Source: Bacteroidota bacterium
GTDB taxonomy: Bacteria > Bacteroidota > Bacteroidia > Bacteroidales > JAGONC01
NCBI GenBank assembly: GCA_026391695.1
Contig: JAPLDP010000074.1
Location: 1 to 32,715, forward strand
Reading direction: 5' to 3'
DNA: 32,715 bases
Positions 15,998-22,811 of this stretch are shown in pieces. The position numbers and the translations under genes are program-made. The notes below the pieces were generated by a model. The model did no database searches. It saw only the letters and a list, made by a program, of their open reading frames with translations, and had not been told where the DNA came from. Numbering within the stretch: position 1 is the first letter of the stretch; the number at the start of each line of letters is the position of its first letter.

Positions 15998-17074
15998 ATG
16001 AAAAAACTTATCTTCTTACTTATTATATTCATGCTCCAGTCGGAGTTTTGCATGAATAAGAACGGTTCTGCCGACAAAGAGGTGCAGAACGCATTCGAAA
16101 CACGGATGAGCGGCCAGGTAGACCAGGCTAAAACCATCCTCGACAATGTTCTTAAAAGGGATTCTACCAACGCAATGGCCTATTATGAATTGGCCAGGAT
16201 TAAGATGTACATGCTGACCGGAGGGAGCGATGTATCAATTGAAAATATTCTCTCACCCATCAATAAAGCGGTAGGGTTTAGCCCCCGAAATGTTACTTAT
16301 GCTTATTTTAAAGCGATTACTACTTTCTTCAGGGCTTATATGGCCCTGGAAAGTGAATCCGAAAAAACAAAAGATTACATATCCGAAACCTGTCAGGAGT
16401 TCGAGAAAGTATTGAAGTTAAACCCTGATCATAAAGAGGCCATGTTATATCTTGTAGAAATATATGGTATGCTTCCTAAAGATATAGGAGGCGATAGCAT
16501 TAAAGCAGCGATGTATGCCGGCAAACTGGAGAAAATGAATGCTTATTACGGTGCTAAGGCAAGGCTGGTATTGTCTTCTGAAGATACTGATCCAGTGAAG
16601 TACTGGCAGGATTATCTTGCCGGACACAAAAAGGATGCTGACATCCTGGCGGAGCTGGACAAAGCCTGTTTATACAAGGACGATCCTGATCAGGCGGAAA
16701 AATATATGAATGAGGCTATAGCGCTGGATCCTTCGAAGAACATCCTCCTGCTCGATCTTGCACGGTACCATATGATGAAGGTCATGGGAAACAAAGACCT
16801 GGCCGCTGTGGAATTACCCTTATCGACACAGTATTTTGAAAAATACATCAGCAGCACACCTGCACCTGTAGTTCCATTGCATGCATATGCCATAGGTTGT
16901 TTGGCAAGAATCAAAATGTTTAGCGGAAATAAGGCCGAAGGTGAAAAGCTTATGGAACAGGCTCAATCGCTTGATCCCTATTTCTCCAGGGCTTTCGGTG
17001 TGCCCTCCCCCTTTCTGTTCGATCCGCCCGATAAGGCCAATAACCATTTTGTATCTTTTTTCAGACCGTTTTAA
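15998..17074 (+). CDS. Secreted tetratricopeptide repeat protein
   Basis: This 358-residue protein has an N-terminal signal (MKKLIFLLIIFML, with a Cys at 18 in a poor lipobox) and a helical TPR-like solenoid. Repeat units are visible at VDQAKTILDNVLKRDSTNAMAYYELARI, CQEFEKVLKLNPDHKEAMLYLVEIYG, and PDQAEKYMNEAIALDPSKNILLLDLARYHM. The frame can be opened at a TTG 9 bp upstream, but the ATG at 15998 directly precedes the signal peptide and is the better start. TPR proteins of this kind usually scaffold protein complexes; the partner is unknown. The gene lies 87 bp upstream of a small membrane protein on the same strand, possibly co-transcribed. Confidence 0.75.
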   Translation: MKKLIFLLIIFMLQSEFCMNKNGSADKEVQNAFETRMSGQVDQAKTILDNVLKRDSTNAMAYYELARIKMYMLTGGSDVSIENILSPINKAVGFSPRNVTYAYFKAITTFFRAYMALESESEKTKDYISETCQEFEKVLKLNPDHKEAMLYLVEIYGMLPKDIGGDSIKAAMYAGKLEKMNAYYGAKARLVLSSEDTDPVKYWQDYLAGHKKDADILAELDKACLYKDDPDQAEKYMNEAIALDPSKNILLLDLARYHMMKVMGNKDLAAVELPLSTQYFEKYISSTPAPVVPLHAYAIGCLARIKMFSGNKAEGEKLMEQAQSLDPYFSRAFGVPSPFLFDPPDKANNHFVSFFRPF

Positions 17075-17147
17075 AATAAACGTATCATGATAATTCAATA
17101 CATGCGATAAATTGATTATCTTAATAGAAAATTTGAAAACCAACTAT

Positions 17148-17154
17148 AAGGAGG
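17148..17154 (+). promoter_or_regulatory. Perfect Shine-Dalgarno AAGGAGG of the 134-residue membrane protein
   Basis: AAGGAGG is fully complementary to the usual 16S tail and lies 7 nt before the ATG at 17162. Most genes in this window have no such site. The identical sequence at identical spacing occurs before 24405. Confidence 0.75.
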
Positions 17155-17161
17155 AAGAGTT

Positions 17162-17566
17162 ATGTTAGAACAAATTCATAATCATATTACATCTGAATTA
17201 CAGCAGAACACCCGGACGGATATCATCTTTATCCTGTCCTCGATATTTCTAAACCTGATAACGCTGGCGATCAATTCCGCCATGGTTGAAAAATCACGGA
17301 GTGATAATACCATGCTGGCCGTCATGTTCATTTTTGTTGCAATGATTTTACTGGTGAATATTGTGGCCATTTTTGGTCTGATTAAAGGGAAACAGACCCG
17401 TACAAAGTTGTTGTCGGGATTGATATCCATGTATAAAGACCAGAATGTTGACAAATATTACGACAAATCACTTCTGAGCAATTATAGTGTAAGATATAAC
17501 CTTTTTATACTGGTGGTGGTTTGCACAGGGCTCATCGCGACTGTCGTTCCTTTTGTTATGAGGTGA
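17162..17566 (+). CDS. Small three-span membrane protein, unknown function
   Basis: This 134-residue protein has spans at about 21-40, 51-73 and 112-133. A short amphipathic N-terminal segment (MLEQIHNHITSELQQNTRTD) precedes span 1, and a charged segment with the tyrosine-rich VDKYYDKSLLSNYSVRY lies between spans 2 and 3. No catalytic or binding motif is recognised. The start is fixed by a perfect Shine-Dalgarno. It lies between the secreted TPR gene and the promoter of the four-gene cluster, so it may belong to either transcription unit; the perfect promoter at 17677-17708 argues that the cluster is separate. Confidence 0.7.
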   Translation: MLEQIHNHITSELQQNTRTDIIFILSSIFLNLITLAINSAMVEKSRSDNTMLAVMFIFVAMILLVNIVAIFGLIKGKQTRTKLLSGLISMYKDQNVDKYYDKSLLSNYSVRYNLFILVVVCTGLIATVVPFVMR

Positions 17567-17676
17567 TCAGGCTGGATGTCCCGGTTCTTGCGGACTCCAT
17601 TCTTATCCTGAATCAGTATAAGTACCATTCTTTAAACCTTCAGGATTTGCATTCTACTCAATTAATTGCTCATTTA

Positions 17677-17708
17677 TTTGTGATTGAAACTCTCATAGCG
17701 TAATTTTG
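17677..17708 (+). promoter_or_regulatory. Perfect Bacteroidota promoter of the four-gene membrane cluster
   Basis: TTTG (17677-17680), a 20-bp spacer and TAATTTTG (17701-17708) match the TTTG-N19-21-TAnnTTTG consensus at every position. The expected transcription start would be near 17715, giving a leader of about 20 nt to the TTG start codon at 17734. Confidence 0.8.
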
Positions 17709-17733
17709 ATACTACCTAAATATTTAATCAAAA

Positions 17734-18666
17734 TTGCGCAGCGAGGACAATACCTACTTCGAATTGCTGAAAAAAAAGATCGTGGCTACCATGCAGCAAT
17801 CAAATCCGGGGATCAATCCGTCCATTTCTGAATGGAAAGGACAGGAAATTGTAGACTTCCAGGAAGACCTGCTGAGAAAGGTGAATGCAAACATCAGCGA
17901 GAAGTGGTTTTATACGCATATCAAATCAGAACACCGGTCACTGCCACGGATTGATGTTTTAAATATACTTAGCAAATATGCCGGGTATGCAAATTGGGAT
18001 GATTTTATTTATAACAACAGTGAACAGACCTATATACATACGCCGTTAAAAAAAGCGAACCGCTATTTTATCATCGTTCCGATTCTGGTATTGGTTTTCT
18101 TGTGCGCCTTTTATGGTTTATTTAAACTCTTCAGCACACGCGAGTATAAATTTTGTTTCTATGATGCAGATACCAGAGAACCTATTGCAAACACCATAAT
18201 AGAAGTCAGTCTGTTGCTGGAGGGTGAATCCCCATTGAATTCTTTATGCAAGCCGAATGAGTGTTTTGTTCTTAAAACCGGTAAGAGTTATGTCAAAATG
18301 GTGGTAAAAGCACCTTATTATAAAACCGATACCATTTCACGTTTTCTGAATAAATTTAACCGTAATGAAATGGTTAGTCTTCATGCCAATGACTACGCCC
18401 TTATTATTCATTACTTTTCATCGATGAAGGTTGAGGACTGGCAAAACAGAAGGACACGCCTCGATAAAATAATTGATGACAGAGCAATGATATACCAGGT
18501 TTATAACGAAAAAAAGGCCATTGGCATGGAATTATATAATAAATGGGAGTTTATAGACAAACTGACTATTCCATCGGGCAGCCTGAAGCAAATTGAAATA
18601 CTTGATACGAAATATAATGGAGATAAAATAATGGTTCTCCGGTTCAGGATTAATGAGAACTTATAA
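17734..18666 (+). CDS. Membrane protein with Bacteroidota N-terminal helical domain and extracytoplasmic C-terminal part
   Basis: This 310-residue protein starts at TTG. Upstream in-frame ATGs are absent and the promoter ends 26 bp earlier. The cytoplasmic N-terminal domain (about 8-94) has the phrases NANISEKWFYTH (52-62), LPRIDVLNILSKYAGY (70-85) and NWDDF (87-91). This resembles a domain seen at the N-terminus of many Bacteroidota membrane proteins, where helices resembling a DNA-binding or protein-interaction fold precede a single span. Here the span is 111-132. Residues 136-225 look like a small beta-sandwich (CFYDADTREPIANTIIEVSLLL). The rest (225-310) is an alpha/beta region with YALIIHYFSSMKVEDW and LYNKWEFIDKLT. 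The function is unknown. It overlaps the next start codon by one base, so the two are translationally coupled. Confidence 0.75.
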   Translation: MRSEDNTYFELLKKKIVATMQQSNPGINPSISEWKGQEIVDFQEDLLRKVNANISEKWFYTHIKSEHRSLPRIDVLNILSKYAGYANWDDFIYNNSEQTYIHTPLKKANRYFIIVPILVLVFLCAFYGLFKLFSTREYKFCFYDADTREPIANTIIEVSLLLEGESPLNSLCKPNECFVLKTGKSYVKMVVKAPYYKTDTISRFLNKFNRNEMVSLHANDYALIIHYFSSMKVEDWQNRRTRLDKIIDDRAMIYQVYNEKKAIGMELYNKWEFIDKLTIPSGSLKQIEILDTKYNGDKIMVLRFRINENL

Positions 18667-19307
18667 TGAGAAGATTTTTAATCGTTTTTGCCCTTGCCCT
18701 TGCTTATTTGCTTTTGTGTTCAAAGGCCTGTGACGATAATGTTCAGGAAAATGAGAAGATGGAGCAGGACAAAGTAATTGCAGTAAGGGATAGCATCAGG
18801 GATGAATTTGAAGCCGATTATCTTTCCGAAGGATCATTATATGCACTTGAGGCAACTGCCAGGCAAAAGCTTTCAGACTTTGCTGATTATATGCAAATGA
18901 TGGCTGACACAACGCTCGATAATTCATTCAAAGAAAAGGCCGGCGATATGATAAAGAAGATGTTCATTTCTGAAAATGTTCGCCTGCGTTTTATCCTGGA
19001 GCAAGGCAGAAAAGAAAAAAAACTGACAGTGAAGGAACTCCTGGCTGATGGACTCAGAACTCCTTATGCATCCGCACGGTTCATTTTCGATTCAGTAGAG
19101 GTTCAGGAACCCCTTCAGAGAATCAATACAGGCACCTTCTCAGGAAGGCTGAGCTTTTCTCAGAAATTTACCGGTTACTCCCTGCATGATACGCTGACCA
19201 CCAACTCCGTAAGAACGAGGATAGATGTCTTCGTAACGAAAGTCGACAAGATATTCGGTGATGATACACTGAGTGTGTGGGGAGTCTTTTTAGGTGATAT
19301 GAAATGA
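18666..19307 (+). CDS. Envelope protein of the four-gene cluster, unknown function
   Basis: This 213-residue protein has an N-terminal hydrophobic segment (about 3-18) ending in cysteines (Cys18, Cys22). That could be a signal anchor or a poor lipobox. The rest is soluble: a charged helical region (about 25-130, with an EKMEQ-KVIAVRDSIRDEFEAD start) and a more beta-like C-terminus (SGRLSFSQKFTGYS, DVFVTKVDKIFGDDTLSVWGVFLGD). No family is recognised. Its ATG overlaps the stop of the upstream gene by one base (TAATG), strong evidence for coupled translation and joint function. The next gene follows after 52 bp. Confidence 0.7.
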   Translation: MRRFLIVFALALAYLLLCSKACDDNVQENEKMEQDKVIAVRDSIRDEFEADYLSEGSLYALEATARQKLSDFADYMQMMADTTLDNSFKEKAGDMIKKMFISENVRLRFILEQGRKEKKLTVKELLADGLRTPYASARFIFDSVEVQEPLQRINTGTFSGRLSFSQKFTGYSLHDTLTTNSVRTRIDVFVTKVDKIFGDDTLSVWGVFLGDMK

Positions 19308-19359
19308 GAGATGATAAATTAATTTTAATTAACTTGCAGGTAAATCCTAAAACATTTCC

Positions 19360-19707
19360 TTGGCGATAAACACCGACATACTCAACACACTCATACGCAA
19401 CCAGAAAACCGCCATCCGCTACCAGACACTCTTCGCTTTGGCAGTGGTTTGCATTGGACTCAGCTTAATCATAGTATCCGTATTTGTCATTGGACATCCC
19501 GCCGGAGATGACACCATTAAGCTGATCATAGGCATCGGAGGCGGATTTATTTCCACGATCAGCGCTTTTCCGGTCAATCAGATCATCATCCGTAATGAAC
19601 GGATCAAGACGTACGAGTATTTCTGCCTGAACATCGATACGATGACCGATGCCGAAAAGCAGAAAGTAGAAGAACTTATATGGAAATCCATCGAAAAAAT
19701 CATTTAG
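19360..19707 (+). CDS. Two-span membrane protein of the cluster, possibly like TRADD-N-associated membrane domains
   Basis: This 115-residue protein starts at TTG (no in-frame ATG; the frame is conserved-looking throughout). Spans are about 22-45 and 53-71 with a very short loop between them, followed by a cytoplasmic helical tail with DTMTDAEKQKVEELIWKS. The second hydrophobic segment, IIGIGGGFISTISAFPVNQI, is rich in Gly and small residues. It recalls the two-helix membrane modules described beside TRADD-N and related conflict-system effector domains, but this similarity is from memory and weak. It is followed one base later by the coiled-coil protein. Confidence 0.6.
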   Translation: MAINTDILNTLIRNQKTAIRYQTLFALAVVCIGLSLIIVSVFVIGHPAGDDTIKLIIGIGGGFISTISAFPVNQIIIRNERIKTYEYFCLNIDTMTDAEKQKVEELIWKSIEKII

Positions 19708-19708
19708 C

Positions 19709-19957
19709 ATGCAAACAGAAGAGCTTTTACAAAAAATTGAACAACAGGAACGACGGGCTAAAAAACGTGCTTTTCTTTTAGCCGTCATTCCCGTGCTTGC
19801 AGCCATGATCTTCATGGTGTATGCCTCAATAAACATTGCTGCATCGCGAAAAGAGCTGAACAAGATCAAAAAAGAGCTTGACGAAACGAAAAAGCATAAT
19901 ACAACTCTTAAATCCCAGAATGACTCCCTGCTTATTCTGCTAAAAAAGCTGCAATAA
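19709..19957 (+). CDS. Membrane-anchored coiled-coil protein
   Basis: This 82-residue protein has an N-terminal charged helix (MQTEELLQKIEQQERRAKKR), a span at about 20-43, and a C-terminal coiled coil (44-82) with heptad leucines and isoleucines (LNKIKKELDETKKHNTTLKSQ). It begins one base after the stop of the previous gene, so it is almost certainly co-translated with it. It is probably a small oligomerising subunit of the same complex. It is the last gene before the composite repeat and the IS element; no terminator hairpin with a T-run is seen. Confidence 0.65.
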   Translation: MQTEELLQKIEQQERRAKKRAFLLAVIPVLAAMIFMVYASINIAASRKELNKIKKELDETKKHNTTLKSQNDSLLILLKKLQ

Positions 19958-20085
19958 CCCAATCGCTCAATCGTCCAATCGTCCAATCGCCCAATCGCCA
20001 AGTCTTCAAATCGACTAATCCTCAAATCATCCCATCCCCTCTCAGCCCCGCCAGGGCGCCATTCAATAGCCCTGTAAGGACGACA
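19957..20085. repeat. Composite dispersed repeat (copy 2)
   Basis: CAATCGCTCAATCG-type units (19961-20010) run into AATCGACTAATCCTCAAATC, then CTCTCAGCCCCG, GGCGCCATTCAATA and AGCCCTGTAAGGACG. The same block order occurs at 14253-14392. Unlike copy 1, the AGCCCCG and AGCCCTG hairpin blocks are only a few bases apart. Confidence 0.7.
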
Positions 20086-20163
20086 CATAGCCTTTTGCTC
20101 ATCTTTAACAGTTGAATTTTGTATATCATTCATTAGTAACAAAATAAGAGCTTCAAAATTTCT

Positions 20164-20175
20164 TTTGGCACCACA
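20164..20175. repeat. Left 12-bp direct repeat flanking the IS (TTTGGCACCACA)
   Basis: TTTGGCACCACA recurs in the same orientation at 21908-21919, on the other side of the transposase gene. It is a likely target-site duplication of the IS1634-type element. Members of that family are known for long, variable duplications. Confidence 0.6.
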
Positions 20176-20199
20176 AATATAGCTTATGTATATATAATT

Positions 20200-21837
20200 T
20201 CATTCTATTCTTATTGTTGGAGGCATTGCTACGCCCACAGCCTGAAATATTTTTCCGCATACACCACGACTTTGAGTGCGAATAACAAGGGTCTTGTCTT
20301 TTTTCTTAATAGTAACCTCCTGCAGGGCTTTAAGATCTTCTTTGATGTCATTCCATTCAAATGTATAACCGTTGATCTCCAGTTTTCTATCCAGCTCTTT
20401 TTTCAAAACCAGTGCCAGAAAACTGCAAAACACATGACCTCTTATCGTATCATCACAACGATGATAGACCGGTCGTGTCTCTAAAACTGATTTTACATCT
20501 CTGAAGGCCTGTTCCACCTGCCATAGCTCTTTATACCTTAACGCCACTTGCTCAGCCTTCATGGGTGTGTTGGTACGCAATACCCACTTGCCATCATAAC
20601 GACATTCTTTCCGGATTTTTTCCTCAGCAATCACTACTGCACCGCGTTTGATTTTGAGATATTTCTGATACCCTTTGTTTTGTATTAATGACTTGGGATT
20701 ATTTTTAATTTTATCCTGTAGCGTTTCAATGATCACTTGCCGGTCAGCAGCATCCTTAAACGCCTGCTTTTCATTGTAACAGAGAATATAACGCTTGCCG
20801 CCATAGACCCGGACATCCTTTACTTTTAATGGAGATGGCTTTTGGGATGAGGTGCTTTCCCGAAACACCTCCCGGTATATGCCTGCCCGTGTCAACACTT
20901 GCTCCCCAATCTCCTTGACCCGCCTCATCCTGGCCCCCAGGATGTATGGGATGTTTTTCTTCTCCAAAGCACCGATCGTTTCTTCGCTCACCATGCCACG
21001 GTCGGCAACCACACAAAAATCAACGATCCCAAACCTGTTTCTCAAGCGCTCAACAACGGGTAATAACGTATTCACATCTGCTGTACTTCCCGGCCACATC
21101 TCGCAACATATCGGACTGCCCTTTTCATCCAGCACCACTCCCACTATCATCTGATATCTGTCCGATCGGTGATCCTTGCTATAACCATATTCCCCTAACT
21201 CTTCTCCTCCTTCTCCCTCAAAGTAAATGCTTGTCGTATCAAAAAACACCATTTCCAGCCCTGTAAACATATCCCTGTGTTCATTAAACAACCTCTCTTC
21301 TATCACATCTTTGATGGTGCGTTGTGTCTTTATCTTACCACGCTGCTGTTCCTCTATCTCCTCTCCTAAAAAGGCCATGGCCCGGTAACTATGATGTAAA
21401 GCCAAATCTCCGGTGCCTTCTATCTGGTAACTCTTTCGCCAGCTATCGCAATAACGGTCTGACCCGCTAACAAATAATCGATGCAATACCGTTAAAAATA
21501 TCTCCCTCTCAACATCAAACTCGAATTTCCTTCCCTTAAGCAATTCCCTCAGTACCTTTTGGATTCCTGTCTCTTGCCATAGCCGGTTAAAAACTATCCC
21601 GGGTCCAACCTTATAAGCATATCCCTCAACTTCTTCCCTTTGTGAAAGAACTATCATGGTCTCTGAGGTATATTTTGTCAACGAACGCAAAAGGCTTTCC
21701 AGTCCTTTACTATTTTGAAGATCATCGATCCTGCCCAAGGTACCTATGACCCTTTGTTTGGTTTTGTATCCTTCACGATAATTTTCAACTACTTGCAGGT
21801 AGTGATAGTTACCGGCCTTTTTGACACGAATGAACAT
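20200..21837 (-). CDS. IS1634-family (IS4-superfamily) DDE transposase
   Basis: This 545-residue transposase has an N-terminal DNA-binding part and an insertion-type DDE catalytic core. The motifs are FFDTTSIYFEG (Asp200), FCVVADRGMVS (Asp279) and the IS4 signature region YKELWQVEQAFRDVK, with Glu442 and Lys449. The signature Y-2-R-3-E-6-K has Leu at position 438 in place of Arg. Also typical are GYSKDHRSDRYQM and MWPGSTADV. The frame is uninterrupted, so the copy may be active. A transposase promoter lies just upstream inside the element. It inserted beside the four-gene cluster and a degraded region. Confidence 0.92.
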   Translation of the reverse strand: MFIRVKKAGNYHYLQVVENYREGYKTKQRVIGTLGRIDDLQNSKGLESLLRSLTKYTSETMIVLSQREEVEGYAYKVGPGIVFNRLWQETGIQKVLRELLKGRKFEFDVEREIFLTVLHRLFVSGSDRYCDSWRKSYQIEGTGDLALHHSYRAMAFLGEEIEEQQRGKIKTQRTIKDVIEERLFNEHRDMFTGLEMVFFDTTSIYFEGEGGEELGEYGYSKDHRSDRYQMIVGVVLDEKGSPICCEMWPGSTADVNTLLPVVERLRNRFGIVDFCVVADRGMVSEETIGALEKKNIPYILGARMRRVKEIGEQVLTRAGIYREVFRESTSSQKPSPLKVKDVRVYGGKRYILCYNEKQAFKDAADRQVIIETLQDKIKNNPKSLIQNKGYQKYLKIKRGAVVIAEEKIRKECRYDGKWVLRTNTPMKAEQVALRYKELWQVEQAFRDVKSVLETRPVYHRCDDTIRGHVFCSFLALVLKKELDRKLEINGYTFEWNDIKEDLKALQEVTIKKKDKTLVIRTQSRGVCGKIFQAVGVAMPPTIRIE

Positions 21838-21859
21838 AAGGTGTAATTTTATGACACCC

Positions 21860-21891
21860 CAAAATTAATTCATTAAAACAATAAAGTCAAT
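21860..21891 (-). promoter_or_regulatory. Transposase promoter
   Basis: On the minus strand TAATTTTG (21860-21867) is an exact -7 element and ATTG (21888-21891) a 3-of-4 -33 with a 20-bp spacer. It lies within the IS, 22 bp from the transposase ATG. Confidence 0.55.
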
Positions 21892-21907
21892 ACTTAAAGC
21901 ATTTTTA

Positions 21908-21919
21908 TTTGGCACCACA
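21908..21919. repeat. Right 12-bp direct repeat flanking the IS (TTTGGCACCACA)
   Basis: Same sequence and orientation as 20164-20175. It cannot be a terminal inverted repeat, because both copies read the same way on the plus strand. Confidence 0.6.
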
Positions 21920-22811
21920 TTTTTACCAAAATTTCAAAATCCTTCTTTGTATAATATTAATTATCAATCATATGCACTTATTATTTGTGCGTTAACTGTA
22001 AAAGAAAAGTAAAAATAATAAGTCGGATTTTTTAGAAATTTGATAAATCATTAATCACTTTTATTTTATAACAGAATCAGATAATCATGAAAGTCCTGTT
22101 TAATCAAAAATTCCTGAATAATAATATGAACAGTGAGGAGGAAGGGGTATACGGATTAAGATTTCAAATACATTTTTGCTGTCCTGGAAGGAGGGTATCA
22201 CATGGATATTAAGCCCTGTGTGGAGTCATTTATCGAAGGTATAAATATGGGAGCGAAGCCCTCGAGGATAAAGTGGGATAGTGATATGTCGATGGGATAG
22301 GATGTTTATTATAAAAACAGATTTCATCCCATCATAGTAATTCACTCAACCATTAATTCTTTTCTATTTAGATTTGGCTATAGATCAATGGTGCAACAAA
22401 ACTGCATATGCTTTAAAGTAATAAAAGCATCCTGAGGAAGGTAAAAAAAACCACTTATTACTTTTAATTCTGACCGAATTGGATTATCTTTATACATTGA
22501 ATTTAAATTACATGACTATCGATAAAGATGTACCAGAAGCTTTTTAACTTACAACAAAGACATAGAATTTACACAAATGCAGCTGAATAACAATTCCTCA
22601 CCTGCAAACATGCCTTTTCCTTACGTCTCTGCTGTTAACTATCTGGCCTAGTATTAAGATCGGGATGGTCATGACCGATAACGAATAGTTCTTCTTTATA
22701 TTTCAGAGTCCTTTATCAGCATCAGTTCAAATCATACAGATATTGCTCCGATTATGTATTGATGTGATGTATAATAATTTCTTATTAATTAACCATTAAA
22801 AAAATGTCGCT
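21920..22811. other. 892-bp region without an intact gene, next to the IS
   Basis: A degraded histone-deacetylase-like gene lies at 22087-22300. The remainder (22301-22811) is A/T-rich with many stops in all frames. A near-consensus -7 box TATCTTTA at 22485-22492 could serve the TPR lipoprotein gene far downstream. No RNA gene or repeat array is recognised. Confidence 0.5.
22087..22300 (+). pseudogene. Remnant of a histone-deacetylase / acetylpolyamine-aminohydrolase family gene
   Basis: An ATG at 22087 begins MKVLFNQKFLNNNMNSEEEG, compatible with the N-terminal strand of HDAC-like proteins. In another frame, from 22160, DFKYIFAVLEGGYHMDIKP leads to CVESFIEGINMG and a stop at 22298-22300. 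The LEGGY motif and the following helix are the C-terminal signature of this family. About 250 internal residues, including the zinc site, are missing and the two ends are in different frames, so this is a decayed gene. The C-terminal part is the firmer recognition; the N-terminal part is inference. Confidence 0.5.

Larger units (their letters stand above)
20176..21907 (-). mobile_element. IS1634-family insertion sequence
   Basis: The element of 1,732 bp is bounded by the 12-bp direct repeats. Its inner ends are only imperfectly inverted: AATATAGCTTATG on the left against AAAAATGCTTTAAG read inwards from the right, sharing the GCTT core. The single ORF fills almost all of it. Length and content fit IS1634, but the exact ends should be treated as provisional. 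Confidence 0.6.

Noticed and set aside
19465-20142. 225-codon open frame on the minus strand covering the end of the membrane cluster
   Set aside because: It overlaps two coupled plus-strand genes and the repeat array, and its product has no recognisable order; coding signal is better on the plus strand.
20164-21919. TTTGGCACCACA as the terminal inverted repeat of the IS
   Set aside because: Both copies read in the same direction on the plus strand, so they are direct repeats, which fits a target duplication instead.
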